Source: Zobellia uliginosa (GTDB taxonomy: Bacteria; Bacteroidota; Bacteroidia; Flavobacteriales; Flavobacteriaceae). Taken from it: a DNA stretch of 64,000 nt. Each line of letters begins with the position of its first letter. Position 1 is the first letter of the stretch. Under the pieces are notes generated by a model. That model was not told the DNA's origin and made no database searches. It saw only the letters and a program-made list of their open reading frames with translations. The translations under genes were made by a program, and so were the position numbers. The stretch spans positions 818,062 through 882,061 of the forward strand of contig NZ_JAHKPY010000003.1 in assembly GCF_018860745.1 (NCBI RefSeq), in the 5' to 3' direction. Shown here in pieces: positions 26,627 to 35,474 of the stretch.

Positions 26627-27688
26627 TTATTTATTTGTGTTGGTCTTAGCATGGTTCATCCGGTCTTTGGCAATTTCGTCCGCCACTTCGGAAGTCGGTC
26701 GTTTTTCGTTTTTCGCTTTTTTCAAAAGGTTTAAGATGATATCGTATAAACCCGAAACCCGTTCTTTGGAGTCTTCCATTGTAGGTTTTGAGAATATTCT
26801 AGATCCCGCACCCATCATTCCGCCGGCATTGATTACATAATCGGGTACATAGGTAATTCCCAATTCCATAAGCTGTTTTCCGTGTGCAGCGGTAGCCAAT
26901 TGATTATTGGCAAGTCCGGAAATGGCTTTGGCCTTTATTTCATTGATAGTAGCATCATTGATGATAGCACCCATAGCACAGGGAGCAAAAATATCTACTT
27001 CGGCAGCATGTATTTCTTTAGGGGAAACGGCCGTTGCTCCATAGGCTTTCACAACAAAATCCACCGCTTCTTGATTTACATCTGCCACCACCAATTGTGC
27101 ACCTGCCTCATGCAAAAGTCGGGATAATTCTCTTCCTGTGGCTCCTAACCCTTGAATAGCGACCTTTTTTTGCGATAGATCAGTAGAGTTCCATAGGTGC
27201 ATTGCTGCGGCTCTAATGCCTGTAAATCCACCAAAAGCGGTAAATAAAGAGGGGTTGAAACCAGTAGGGTATTGGCTTGCCCTGGCAAATATAAAATCGC
27301 AATTTTCAGCTAATACATCTGCATCTTCAGGACCTACGCCTACATCAATAGCGGTCCAATACCTTCCGTTTAAATGCTGGACATGTTTTGAGAACGCCCG
27401 TAACAATTGCTTTTTATTAGGCGTGTTGGGGTCTGTAATAATAACACATTTGCCGCCGCCCAATGGCAGTCCTGCGATGGCATTTTTATAGCTCATGCCT
27501 TCTGAGAGACGAAGTACATCTGTAAGTGCATCGTCATAGGTTTCGTAGGGATACATGCGGCATCCTCCCGCCGCAGGGCCTAAAGCGGTATTATGAATGG
27601 CGATTATGGCATGTAGGCCCACACTGGCGTCATGACAATATATTACTTGCTCATGGTCATTAAAATCTTTGTGGTTGAAAACGGACAT
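26627..27688 (-). CDS. Leucine/valine dehydrogenase (Glu/Leu/Phe/Val family)
   Basis: The protein has 353 residues. The substrate and catalytic lysines are recognisable: K68 in GMSYKNA and K80 in LPLGGGK. A Rossmann NAD-binding motif GLGATG lies at 180-185. The C-terminal INAGGMMGAG motif is typical of leucine dehydrogenases. The reaction is reversible oxidative deamination of branched-chain amino acids to 2-oxo acids with NAD+. It lies 9 bp downstream of the quinone oxidoreductase gene and 6 bp upstream of the DUF1330 gene. Confidence 0.93.
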   Translation of the reverse strand: MSVFNHKDFNDHEQVIYCHDASVGLHAIIAIHNTALGPAAGGCRMYPYETYDDALTDVLRLSEGMSYKNAIAGLPLGGGKCVIITDPNTPNKKQLLRAFSKHVQHLNGRYWTAIDVGVGPEDADVLAENCDFIFARASQYPTGFNPSLFTAFGGFTGIRAAAMHLWNSTDLSQKKVAIQGLGATGRELSRLLHEAGAQLVVADVNQEAVDFVVKAYGATAVSPKEIHAAEVDIFAPCAMGAIINDATINEIKAKAISGLANNQLATAAHGKQLMELGITYVPDYVINAGGMMGAGSRIFSKPTMEDSKERVSGLYDIILNLLKKAKNEKRPTSEVADEIAKDRMNHAKTNTNK

Positions 27689-27697
27689 ATTGTTAGT

Positions 27698-28672
27698 TTA
27701 TGGAATGAGTACAATGGATTGGGTGAGTGTTCTAGAGGTAAGTAGCTCGTGTGCTTTTGAAGCCTCTTTCAATGGCATTTGAAGTGGTTCGGTAGTTTTG
27801 ATGTCGCCCTCTTTAATTGCCTTAAAGAGGGTCTGGCTCATATGCAAAAGTTCTTGCCGTTTGCGGACATAATGAAAAATCATAGGACGGGAAAGGGTAG
27901 CGGATTTCTTGGCCAGCATGGAAACCTCAAAGTTTTCGATAGGTCCTGATGATTGTCCAAAATTCACCAAATGGCCTCCAAAATCTAGGGAAGCCAGTGA
28001 ATCGTAAAAAGTATCTTTCCCAACACTATCGTATATGATTCTCAGGCCTGTACCGTTGGTAACATCCATAACGCGGTCATAGACATTTTCTTCCCTGTAC
28101 CGTATAATATGGTCACAGCCCTTGTTTTTTGCGATTTCGGCCTTGACATCCGACCCTACTGTACCAAAAACCGTTGCCCCCCTGTTTTTTGCTTCCTGAA
28201 CCAAAAGTTGACCTACACCGCCCGCAGCAGCATGAACAAGAATAGCATCCCCTTTTTTAATCCGGGCCACTTTATTCGCAAGCATTTGTACCGTTAGCCC
28301 TTTAAGAATGACTGAGGCAGCGATAACATCACTTATACCGTCGGGAATGGGGACAGCTATAGCTGCAGGAAGGCTTCGTTCAGAAGCATAACCGCCGTAA
28401 CTGGAAGTAATGTACGCAACACGGTCGCCTATAGAAAAAGAAGTAACCTCACTGCCAATTTTTGTAATGACGCCGGCACCTTCAATTCCAGGAATTCCTG
28501 GTAAAGAGAGTGTTTTATACAACCCGGAACGTACATAAATATCATGAAAATTAATACCGATTGCCGTTTGCCGAATCACTATTTCATCTGGTTTGGGTGT
28601 AATAGGAGAGAGGTCTGTTAATTTTAATACCTCTGGAGCACCATAACTGGATATTTGAATAGCTTTTGCCAT
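27698..28672 (-). CDS. Quinone oxidoreductase-like MDR-family reductase
   Basis: The protein has 324 residues. GIPGIEGAGVI and FSIGDRVAY in the N-terminal GroES-like part and AAAGGVGQLLVQ in the Rossmann part are signatures of zeta-crystallin/quinone oxidoreductase (zinc-free MDR). The expected reaction is NADPH-dependent reduction of quinones or enones. It is the first gene of a three-gene operon and is divergent from a MarR regulator, a common arrangement for quinone or electrophile stress genes. Confidence 0.92.
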   Translation of the reverse strand: MAKAIQISSYGAPEVLKLTDLSPITPKPDEIVIRQTAIGINFHDIYVRSGLYKTLSLPGIPGIEGAGVITKIGSEVTSFSIGDRVAYITSSYGGYASERSLPAAIAVPIPDGISDVIAASVILKGLTVQMLANKVARIKKGDAILVHAAAGGVGQLLVQEAKNRGATVFGTVGSDVKAEIAKNKGCDHIIRYREENVYDRVMDVTNGTGLRIIYDSVGKDTFYDSLASLDFGGHLVNFGQSSGPIENFEVSMLAKKSATLSRPMIFHYVRKRQELLHMSQTLFKAIKEGDIKTTEPLQMPLKEASKAHELLTSRTLTQSIVLIP

Positions 28673-28710
28673 ATTCTTGTTTTCGGATTAATTATAAAGG
28701 GAATATAAAA

Positions 28711-28773
28711 TACTTGCTTTAGGCAAATATAAATATTAATACTTGACAAAAGCAAGTAATTAATGTAGATTTG
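28711..28773. promoter_or_regulatory. Divergent promoters and MarR operator half-sites
   Basis: TACTTGCTTT (28711-28720) and its exact reverse complement AAAGCAAGTA (28749-28758) flank the region. A closer pair TACTTG (28740-28745) and CAAGTA (28753-28758) has a 7-bp spacer. The plus-strand promoter is TTG (28743-28745), 20 bp, TAGATTTG (28766-28773). The minus-strand -7 box is TATATTTG (28731-28724). The half-sites sit on both promoters, fitting autoregulation and repression of the quinone oxidoreductase operon by the MarR protein. Confidence 0.7.
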
Positions 28774-28777
28774 GATT

Positions 28778-29233
28778 ATGGGATTAGAAACGATAGATCG
28801 GATACGGGCATTCAATAGATATTATGTTAGGGCGATAGGGCTATTGGAAAATACCGTAGTCAAGAGTGGTTATACGCTTACGGAAGCACACATCATCAAT
28901 GAAGTGAATGCCACACCGAACACCACGGCAACGGAAATCAATAAAAAGTTGAAGCTGGACGAGGGATATTTGAGTAGGGTAATCAAAAAATTAATTTCTA
29001 ACTCCCTTTTAACAAAATCACGCTCCGCAACGGACAAACGTGCGTACGTGATTAACTTAACCGAAAAGGGGAGAACGGAATATCAAAAACTGGATAGTCG
29101 TTCTACGGAATTAGTAGCCTCTAATATTAGCAATCTAGATAGTAAAGAGACTGTAGAACTTGCCAACCTCATGGATAGGATTCAGTTTCTTTTAGAGAAA
29201 AATACTTCGCTAGAGAAGGACATTATAAGCTGA
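28778..29233 (+). CDS. MarR-family transcriptional regulator
   Basis: The protein has 151 residues. The winged helix-turn-helix includes TATEINKKLKLDEGYLSRVIKKLISNSLL (helices, about 45-75) and the wing TKSRSATDKRAYVINLTEKG. Helices at both ends form the dimer interface. It is divergent from the quinone oxidoreductase operon. The predicted -7 box ends at 28773 and the ATG is at 28778, so the mRNA would be leaderless or nearly so. No later Met is plausible as start. Confidence 0.92.
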   Translation: MGLETIDRIRAFNRYYVRAIGLLENTVVKSGYTLTEAHIINEVNATPNTTATEINKKLKLDEGYLSRVIKKLISNSLLTKSRSATDKRAYVINLTEKGRTEYQKLDSRSTELVASNISNLDSKETVELANLMDRIQFLLEKNTSLEKDIIS

Positions 29234-29519
29234 GCAATTTAGCTACTCTTAAAATTCCGAAACTTCGCGTAACGTCATCCTTTATTACCTCTAAAATTAC
29301 AACCAAAGATTTGGAATAGGAAGATATTAAAAATTAATAAGAAGTATTACTCTTATAGAATTCTATGTGAGGTTAAGTATTTGTATTAGTGTGATTTAAA
29401 ATATTACATTTAAAGCTAAATATTAATATTCTGAATCTGTAAACTGACTGTAAAATAAGCGTTTGACTATAGCGGATTAATATTAAATGGCTCCGGCGGA
29501 ACTAACAGATATTTTTTAT

Positions 29520-29882
29520 TTACAACAAATGCTGAATATTTTCAATATTGGCTCTATGATATGAAATGAGTCGGTTCAGAGACAGTTCGTAGCTCAACTG
29601 TTTTACGGAATCACTAAGGTCGCTTTTGACGATTTCGTCCAGATTTTCGGTCATTTGATTTACAATGGAATCTACGGTGTTGCCAGGGTTTACGTGAAGG
29701 TTTCGGAGCATTTCTGCGGTCTGTTCTTCATGCCTACAGCTAAACTTTACGTAGTTGCTCAATAACTTTTGCATTCTAGTCTTAAGAAAACTGATATCGC
29801 TTCCGTTAAAATAGTGGTTTACCTGTTTTGCGATGGCGTAGAGGTTGCTCATCTCTTTTCCTAATAAATCGTCTTTTGTCAT
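29520..29882 (-). CDS. Unknown helical protein, possibly DUF892/ferritin-like
   Basis: The protein has 120 residues and is predicted all-helical, with several Glu and His residues (CRHEEQTAEMLRNL, YHRANIENIQHLL). The helical spacing is reminiscent of DUF892 (YciE/YciF) ferritin-like bundles but metal-ligand motifs are not convincing. No signal peptide or membrane segment is seen. It stands alone between the MarR gene and the nitroreductase gene. Confidence 0.55.
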   Translation of the reverse strand: MTKDDLLGKEMSNLYAIAKQVNHYFNGSDISFLKTRMQKLLSNYVKFSCRHEEQTAEMLRNLHVNPGNTVDSIVNQMTENLDEIVKSDLSDSVKQLSYELSLNRLISYHRANIENIQHLL

Positions 29883-30016
29883 ATTTCCGGTTTAAGGTGT
29901 TGTGTCCATATTTGATGTTTATGGATATCACGGAAAATAGACGTTCGTAGCCACTTCTGCGGGCTCATTCCGTAAAAATAGTGACACTTTTAAATGAGTT
30001 CTAGAACCTATAGAAA

Positions 30017-30709
30017 CTACTCGTAGAACTCCGCCACCTCGTCCAACGGTTTTCTTTCAATATCCGGCACGTAGGTAGGTGATTTGGGATATCCGACGGG
30101 AAGCAACAAAAAAGCCCGTTCATTACTAGGTCTGTTTAATAGCTTCGCTAAGAAATTCATGGGGCTAGGGGTGTGGGTCAACGTAACCAACCCCGCATTA
30201 TGTATAGCGGTGATAAGCATGCCACAAGCAATACCTACGGATTCATTTACATAGTAGTTGTTTACTTTTTCACCGTTCTCATCCAGGTCATGGACCTTTT
30301 TAAAAACGATAATGAGCCACGGAGCAATTTCCAGAAACGGTTTGTGCATATCCGTTCCCAAAGGTTCTAGGTCCTTTTTCCAACGGTCGCTCATTCGGCT
30401 TTCGTAGCTTTCTTTTTCCTCCGCTTCGGCAGCTTCCTTAATCTTGGTTTTAAGGGCAGGGTTAGAGACGGCACAGAACGTCCAAGGCTGTTTATGGGCA
30501 CCGGAAGGAGCTGTTGAAGCTGTTTTTATTAAAGTTTCTATAACTTCCTTAGGTACAGGCGTATCCGCATATTCCCGTACGGACCTTCGTTTGTTCAAAT
30601 GGGAATAGAGTGCCTGACTTTGTTTTAGCAATTCTTTTTGGGATAGTATATTCTCCTGGTAGCGTACATGCTTGTGTCCATTGACTAAAATATGAGGTGT
30701 TAAAGTCAT
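30017..30709 (-). CDS. Nitroreductase-fold flavoprotein, iodotyrosine-deiodinase-like
   Basis: The protein has 230 residues. FMN-binding elements RRSVREY (41-47), TAPSGAHKQPWTF (66-78), ESVGIACG and LLLPVGYP are visible. The stretch RMSDRWKKDL, the MHKPFLE lid region, and PDIERKPLDEV at the C-terminus follow the iodotyrosine deiodinase (IYD) branch rather than classic nitroreductases. IYD enzymes reductively remove halogen from halotyrosines using FMN. Bacterial IYD homologs are known in Bacteroidetes. Substrate here is not proven. The gene stands alone. Confidence 0.8.
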   Translation of the reverse strand: MTLTPHILVNGHKHVRYQENILSQKELLKQSQALYSHLNKRRSVREYADTPVPKEVIETLIKTASTAPSGAHKQPWTFCAVSNPALKTKIKEAAEAEEKESYESRMSDRWKKDLEPLGTDMHKPFLEIAPWLIIVFKKVHDLDENGEKVNNYYVNESVGIACGMLITAIHNAGLVTLTHTPSPMNFLAKLLNRPSNERAFLLLPVGYPKSPTYVPDIERKPLDEVAEFYE

Positions 30710-31049
30710 AATTGGGGTGGTTTGTTAATTATAGAATCCGATTATCAAATATATCGCTTTTTTAGGCATAGTGATGTAATCCGTACTTACGACATGCAAT
30801 TGAGTTTACGCGATAATTGAGAGTAAATGCTCGTGGGCTTGGCTTTAAATAAAAATGTATTCCTTTTAAAAGCCTTGTGGGCTTGCCCCGAGGTGGTTTA
30901 CTGTAGTATTTGGCTATTATATGGGGCTAATGTTAAATGCATTCGTCTGTAATTGAGATAATTAATATTAAAAATTAAATTTTCTGTAAGGTTCGTATTT
31001 GTAACGGACTAATCCGCCTATTAGAAAACAGAATTATAAAAATAATAGG
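30710..31049. other. Intergenic region with a REP-like hairpin
   Basis: No gene is seen in these 340 bp. CCTTGTGGGCTTGCCCCGAGG-type hairpin (30873-30893) forms a 9-bp stem with one bulged T. The nonamer GTGGGCTTG occurs at 30833-30841 and again at 30877-30885. A weak promoter for the next gene may be TTG (30953-30955), 20 bp, TAAATTTT (30976-30983). Confidence 0.45.
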
Positions 31050-31850
31050 ATGAATACAAAATTAAAAAATGTTTTTGCCGCTACGTTAATGACCTTTGCA
31101 GCAGTTACTGCAGTAAACGCCCAGGATACAGATGCTAAAGTAATAGAATTATTAGATGCATTAGAAGAGGTAAATGGTGGTTACGGAACTTTGGCCGCTA
31201 AAAAAGATGTGGAATACCACTATGTATATGACAATTTTGACAAAGGTAAAGATGTATCAACAGAACGTTACATTTTTAACGGGGAACAGTCCTGGGGTTC
31301 TTATGACCAACATGAGATTAATCTACTACCTACACAAAAAGGTGTAGCGGTACAGTCTTTAGTAGATGAAAAACCTGCATTGACATTAGATGGAAAAGCC
31401 ATTACCGATGCTAAAGCTATTGGAGGTACGGTTTTCTTGCGTAAAGTAAACTTTTACTGGTTCGCAATGATGTACAAGTTAACGAACCCAGGAACAAACT
31501 ATAAATACCTTGGCACCGAAAAAGTGGGTGATGTTACCTATGACAAAATAAGCTTGACTTATAATGCCGATGTGACCAAAAAAGAGCAAAACGATGAATA
31601 TATTTTGTATTTCAATCCAGAAACACACTTAATAGATCAGTTTTTCTTTTCGTTACCAGCCTTTGGTGTTAATGCCCCTATTTTAAAAATGACCTTGACC
31701 TACGAAAACGTAGATGGTGTGTTACTATCTACCGTACGTGAGAGCTATATGCCAAACAAAGAAGGGGGTTATGTTAAAGGTGGTACATACACTATGACGA
31801 ACATAAAATTCAATAACGGTTTTAAGAAAGAAGATTTTCTTTTGAAATAA
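31050..31850 (+). CDS. Secreted DUF6503-like periplasmic protein
   Basis: The protein has 266 residues. A signal peptide ends at about residue 24 (AVTAVNAQ). The mature region is rich in beta-strands with repeated aromatic residues (YDKISLTYNADV, YILYFNPETHLIDQFFFS), like the LolA/outer-membrane-lipoprotein-sorting fold into which DUF6503 is usually placed. Binding of lipid or a hydrophobic ligand is possible. A strong terminator follows. A decayed copy of its 3' end lies about 2 kb downstream. Confidence 0.72.
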   Translation: MNTKLKNVFAATLMTFAAVTAVNAQDTDAKVIELLDALEEVNGGYGTLAAKKDVEYHYVYDNFDKGKDVSTERYIFNGEQSWGSYDQHEINLLPTQKGVAVQSLVDEKPALTLDGKAITDAKAIGGTVFLRKVNFYWFAMMYKLTNPGTNYKYLGTEKVGDVTYDKISLTYNADVTKKEQNDEYILYFNPETHLIDQFFFSLPAFGVNAPILKMTLTYENVDGVLLSTVRESYMPNKEGGYVKGGTYTMTNIKFNNGFKKEDFLLK

Positions 31851-31873
31851 AATCGGTACCCTATAAATTATAG

Positions 31874-31902
31874 AAAGCCCAATCTAAGATTGGGCTTTTT
31901 TT
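31874..31902. terminator. Bidirectional terminator after the DUF6503-like gene
   Basis: AAAGCCCAATCT (31874-31885) pairs with AGATTGGGCTTT (31887-31898), followed by more T. It lies between convergent genes. Confidence 0.9.
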
Positions 31903-31934
31903 GTACCGTTTATTAATCAAACTCTGCAACTTAC

Positions 31935-32981
31935 TTATTTAATTCTATCAATGAACTCAAGTATCTTCTCTGCAAACAACTCCTTTTCACTGGCCATAGG
32001 ACTATGGCCTGAACGTTCAAAAACCAGAAGTTCTTTATCTTCCGACCCAATATTAGCTAATGCCTCTTCCGCAAACTTAGAAGGAACTATCAAGTCATGC
32101 TTTCCAGTAATAATCAAAGATGGAATCGTAATTTCAGAAAGTCTATCGGTATATGATATATCTTCCCAAAGGCCATTGTTCGTTAGGATTTTTAAAATTT
32201 GGCCAGAGTTCCATAAGGCCATGAATACGTTGTAGTTAACGCCAATTTCATCTTCCCAATTTTCTTCGTTTATAAAATCATCTTCTACAAGTTGTTCTTC
32301 TGCCGTAAAAGCTTCACGATTTAGATCAAAAAAATTGTCTTGATCATAACTCGGTGAAACGCTATCCGTTAACTGCAAAACTGTTTCCCAATAGTCAAGG
32401 CTATTACCCAAAGCTATTTGTTCGTTTGCTATTTTTGCATGGTTGGTAATATATTCCAAATACATTGCTTTAGGGTCGTGAGCCCCATCAACATCAATCC
32501 AACCCATAAACTCATCTTGATCTTTCAATAGGGTAGCGGTACCTAAGGTGCCTCCCCAGCTATGGCCCATTAAAACTAATTTAGAATCGTCTCCATATTT
32601 TTCTTTTATCACCTTGGCCAATGCTAAAACATCCTCGGCCATTAGATCTACAGTAACCTCTTTTTCTAAGTACTTGCCTTGAGAAACACCAGAACCGCGT
32701 TGGTCAAAATACACTACGGCATACTTTTCTTCAATTGTTTCTATAAAGGTTTTTGTCCTATAGGTCAAGCCAAAACCTCCCGGACCTCCGTTCAATACAA
32801 TCAGAAATATTTTTTCTGTGGCGTTGCCATGAACATAAGCGGGCATATCTGCATTTTCATGACGCACAAAAAAAGTTTCGCTTAAATTATCTATCTCATC
32901 ATCATTAGAACAAGAGAAAAGACTGAACAATGCAACTACTAGTAGAAGTGGCTTCATAAGATTTAAAGTATATCTGTGCAT
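31935..32981 (-). CDS. Lipoprotein alpha/beta hydrolase (prolyl-aminopeptidase-like)
   Basis: The protein has 348 residues. A lipobox ends at Cys24 (SLFSC), so it is membrane-anchored. The hydrolase fold shows NGGPGG (64-69), YFDQRGSG (91-98), the nucleophile elbow GHSWGG with Ser141, a TGKHDLIVP acid loop and a C-terminal RSGHSP His. The HGGPG-type oxyanion loop and DQRGSG are typical of proline iminopeptidases and related esterases. The ATG overlaps the upstream stop as TAATG, suggesting coupling. A second in-frame ATG at 32957 starts directly at the signal peptide (MKPLLL) and is an equally good start. Confidence 0.85.
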   Translation of the reverse strand: MHRYTLNLMKPLLLVVALFSLFSCSNDDEIDNLSETFFVRHENADMPAYVHGNATEKIFLIVLNGGPGGFGLTYRTKTFIETIEEKYAVVYFDQRGSGVSQGKYLEKEVTVDLMAEDVLALAKVIKEKYGDDSKLVLMGHSWGGTLGTATLLKDQDEFMGWIDVDGAHDPKAMYLEYITNHAKIANEQIALGNSLDYWETVLQLTDSVSPSYDQDNFFDLNREAFTAEEQLVEDDFINEENWEDEIGVNYNVFMALWNSGQILKILTNNGLWEDISYTDRLSEITIPSLIITGKHDLIVPSKFAEEALANIGSEDKELLVFERSGHSPMASEKELFAEKILEFIDRIK

Positions 32982-33601
32982 TATTTTTTCTTTTTAAAAT
33001 TAAAACGATAGCCATATTCCAAAGAAACGACTGGTAGAGAACCTGCGTTATAGTCTGTACGCACAGAAAAATTTACGTTAAAATATCGCCCTGTGAGCTT
33101 TTTACCTTTTCGTTGTTTTCCAAAACCAATGGAGAGTGAGGGTGAGTAATACCCTCTACCTGCTAGGAAAACTTTATCTACATTATCTCCGTTTACTTCA
33201 TATGTTTCCGGTAAAAAGGATCGGTAATATCCCAAAGGATTAAATTCCACACTGATTTGTTTCCCCTTGTGGTTCGTTCTGCGCCACGTTAGTCCGTAGT
33301 TCGTAAAAAGACCTGTATTTGTTTGGTTAAAAAAATTGGTGGTAGCGCCCAAGTTTCCATTTAATAAAAATTGGTGTGTGATGGTCTTGTTGCCTTTTTT
33401 TCGTTCTTTGATCCTTGAATTTTCTTTCCATAGATACTCGGCACCAACGTTAATTCCGTTGTTCCATAGGATGTTACCAAAATAACCTGCTTTGAATTCC
33501 GTGCGGTCTAAAAAAGAGTTCGGCATTTTTGTTTGTTCTTCTTTTTGGGCCTGCAAATGGGTACAACCTAAAAAAAGAAATAGGGGTAGATGTTTTATCA
33601 T
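32981..33601 (-). CDS. Putative outer-membrane beta-barrel protein, unknown family
   Basis: The protein has 206 residues. A signal peptide (MIKHLPLFLFLGCTHLQAQ) is followed by alternating strands rich in Tyr, Phe and Gly (FKAGYFGNILWNNGINVGAEYLW, ISVEFNPLGYYRSF, VVSLEYGYRFNF), typical of a small barrel ending in an aromatic strand. The last residues are basic (KKKK). It is coupled to the downstream lipoprotein hydrolase, so the two probably act together at the outer membrane. The function is unknown. Confidence 0.65.
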   Translation of the reverse strand: MIKHLPLFLFLGCTHLQAQKEEQTKMPNSFLDRTEFKAGYFGNILWNNGINVGAEYLWKENSRIKERKKGNKTITHQFLLNGNLGATTNFFNQTNTGLFTNYGLTWRRTNHKGKQISVEFNPLGYYRSFLPETYEVNGDNVDKVFLAGRGYYSPSLSIGFGKQRKGKKLTGRYFNVNFSVRTDYNAGSLPVVSLEYGYRFNFKKKK

Positions 33602-33829
33602 TTCTTGATTTTTGAGTCGTAAATATATAGGGCGAAGAATAAAATAAATGCTAATTGGGATATCGTTAAGTGGTAATTAACAGTAATTTGTGAGAACTTT
33701 CTTCTTGTTAATTAATGAATTACGACCTAATAAAAAGCTTTTTCCAGTCATTTAAATAGGCTTATTAAATTGAATTATTGTACCAAACACAATAGAATAA
33801 AAAACCTTAAGTGTTACTGCCCGTATACG

Positions 33830-33912
33830 GATTTTATGAAAGAAGACGTTCTTTTGAAATAAAACAATTGCGTTACAAATTATAAAAGCCCAATCTTAGA
33901 TTAGGCTTTTTT
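33830..33912 (+). pseudogene. Relic of the 3' end of a DUF6503-like gene with its terminator
   Basis: Codons at 33830-33862 read D-F-M-K-E-D-V-L-L-K-stop, matching the last residues G-F-K-K-E-D-F-L-L-K of the gene at 31050-31850. About 20 bp later comes a hairpin AAAGCCCAATCTTAGATTAGGCTTT-like terminator (about 33885-33909), nearly the same as the one after the intact gene. Upstream the similarity fades within about 30 bp and no open frame remains. I read this as the decayed remainder of a tandem copy. Confidence 0.55.
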
Positions 33913-33950
33913 GTGGGTCATATTTTATCACTTATTTCTATCGGATTGTA

Positions 33951-35474
33951 CTAGTCAACAAAATCAGGATTCACCAAAACTCTACCTTCTTTGCGAGCTT
34001 TCATATAAACTGCTTTAGAGGGTCTTGGGCGTATGCGATATTTGGTAGGCAAGCCTGTTTCCCTGAAGAAATCGTCCGGAGTTCTTTCCGTAGGAAGTAC
34101 ATCATTAGTGGCGGTTCTGATTTTCTCCAATCTAGATTTTAAATCCTGCAATACGCCGCTGTATTCTGGGTTGCCTGCCAGGTTGTTCAGTTCGTTGGGG
34201 TCTTTGATGATGTCAAAAAGTTCATCGGTATCCCTAGGGGTAATAAAGCATTTTAGTTGCGCTTCGTTTAAGGTCCCTTTTTCTTTTTCCTCAAGCATGC
34301 TTTGCCAACCCAAACCTCTAATAATATCCGCCGAAGGTGTATTCGGTAAATCTGCATAGTAATTCTTTATGTACTTAAATTGTTTGGTACGTACTGCTCT
34401 GGTATAATCTTCATAATCATGAAAATGGTCTTCGGCATATATTTCATCGCGAATCGCTATATCATTGTTCTCCAATAAGGGCATAAAACTAAGGCCGTCA
34501 AACTCCTGCAAGGGTTCTAATCCTGCCATTTGCATAAAAGTTGGTGCTATATCCACAGAGCTAACCAATTCCGTATTGGTTTGTCCGCCTTTAATTTTTG
34601 CGGGCCATTTAATGATCCAAGGGGTTTTTATACCGCCTTCGTATAAGGTAGTTTTATCTCTTGGGAAAGCTCTCCCGTTATCCGAAACAAAAAGTATAAT
34701 GGTATTATCGGCTACGTTCTGCGCTTCTAATTCCGCCACTACTTTACCGATATACTCGTCCATTCTAGAAACCTCATCGTAGTACAGAGCAAAGTCCTTT
34801 TTAACCCCGTCCGTATTAGGTACATAAGGCGGTAAAATCACATCTTCCGGTCCGTGTGGATTTTCAATAATGCCCTCATAAAAAGGTCTGTGGGCATCAG
34901 CAGAGGCTAACCACGTAAAAAACGGCTGGTCTTTAGGTCTTTCTTGTAATAGCTTGATCCAATCATCACAACCACTACCATCGCCAACTAATCTTCTGTC
35001 CAGACCTTTTAATCCAATGTTGTCATTCCATTGCATTTCCCACAACACATCAAAATCATCGTTTACGGATTCGCCAAGGTGATATTTTCCGGCCAAACCG
35101 GTCCAGTATCCGGCATTTTTCAGCTCTTGAACAAAGGTTTTTTTGTCTTCCGGTAATGGCCAAGCCAATTGTTCGGCATCCGTATTATGGGGGTATAGTC
35201 CAGAAATAATACTGGTTCTACTTGGGCTACATGAGCTTGTGGTTAAAAAGGCATCGGTAAATAACATACCGTCTTTTGCCAATTGGTCCAAATTGGGCGT
35301 TCTAATATTCTTATGGCCGTATGGGCCAATATCGTTCCAATTAACATCATCGGCAATAATGAAAACAATATTGGGTCTTTGGGTGGTTTCGCTTGCTGTT
35401 TTACCTTCCTGACTATATAATAAAAAGGGTAGCAATAAAAAGGAAAAATAAGTAAAAAAGGTATGATAACTCAT
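33951..35474 (-). CDS. Secreted sulfatase (family S1, polysaccharide or N-sulfatase-like)
   Basis: The protein has 507 residues. A signal peptide ends near residue 21. The formylglycine signature C-S-P-S-R lies at 82-86, so Cys82 would be oxidised to formylglycine by an anaerobic or aerobic maturase encoded elsewhere. Metal ligands D42-D43 (IADDVNWNDIG) and FVSDNGR plus AGKYHLG are present. S1 sulfatases hydrolyse sulfate esters, in marine flavobacteria often from algal polysaccharides. No SusC/SusD pair or glycoside hydrolase adjoins it, so it is not part of a visible polysaccharide utilisation locus. Confidence 0.92.
   Translation of the reverse strand: MSYHTFFTYFSFLLLPFLLYSQEGKTASETTQRPNIVFIIADDVNWNDIGPYGHKNIRTPNLDQLAKDGMLFTDAFLTTSSCSPSRTSIISGLYPHNTDAEQLAWPLPEDKKTFVQELKNAGYWTGLAGKYHLGESVNDDFDVLWEMQWNDNIGLKGLDRRLVGDGSGCDDWIKLLQERPKDQPFFTWLASADAHRPFYEGIIENPHGPEDVILPPYVPNTDGVKKDFALYYDEVSRMDEYIGKVVAELEAQNVADNTIILFVSDNGRAFPRDKTTLYEGGIKTPWIIKWPAKIKGGQTNTELVSSVDIAPTFMQMAGLEPLQEFDGLSFMPLLENNDIAIRDEIYAEDHFHDYEDYTRAVRTKQFKYIKNYYADLPNTPSADIIRGLGWQSMLEEKEKGTLNEAQLKCFITPRDTDELFDIIKDPNELNNLAGNPEYSGVLQDLKSRLEKIRTATNDVLPTERTPDDFFRETGLPTKYRIRPRPSKAVYMKARKEGRVLVNPDFVD

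Noticed and set aside
33951-35474. Polysaccharide utilisation locus around the sulfatase
   Set aside because: No SusC/SusD pair, glycoside hydrolase or hybrid regulator within several kb.
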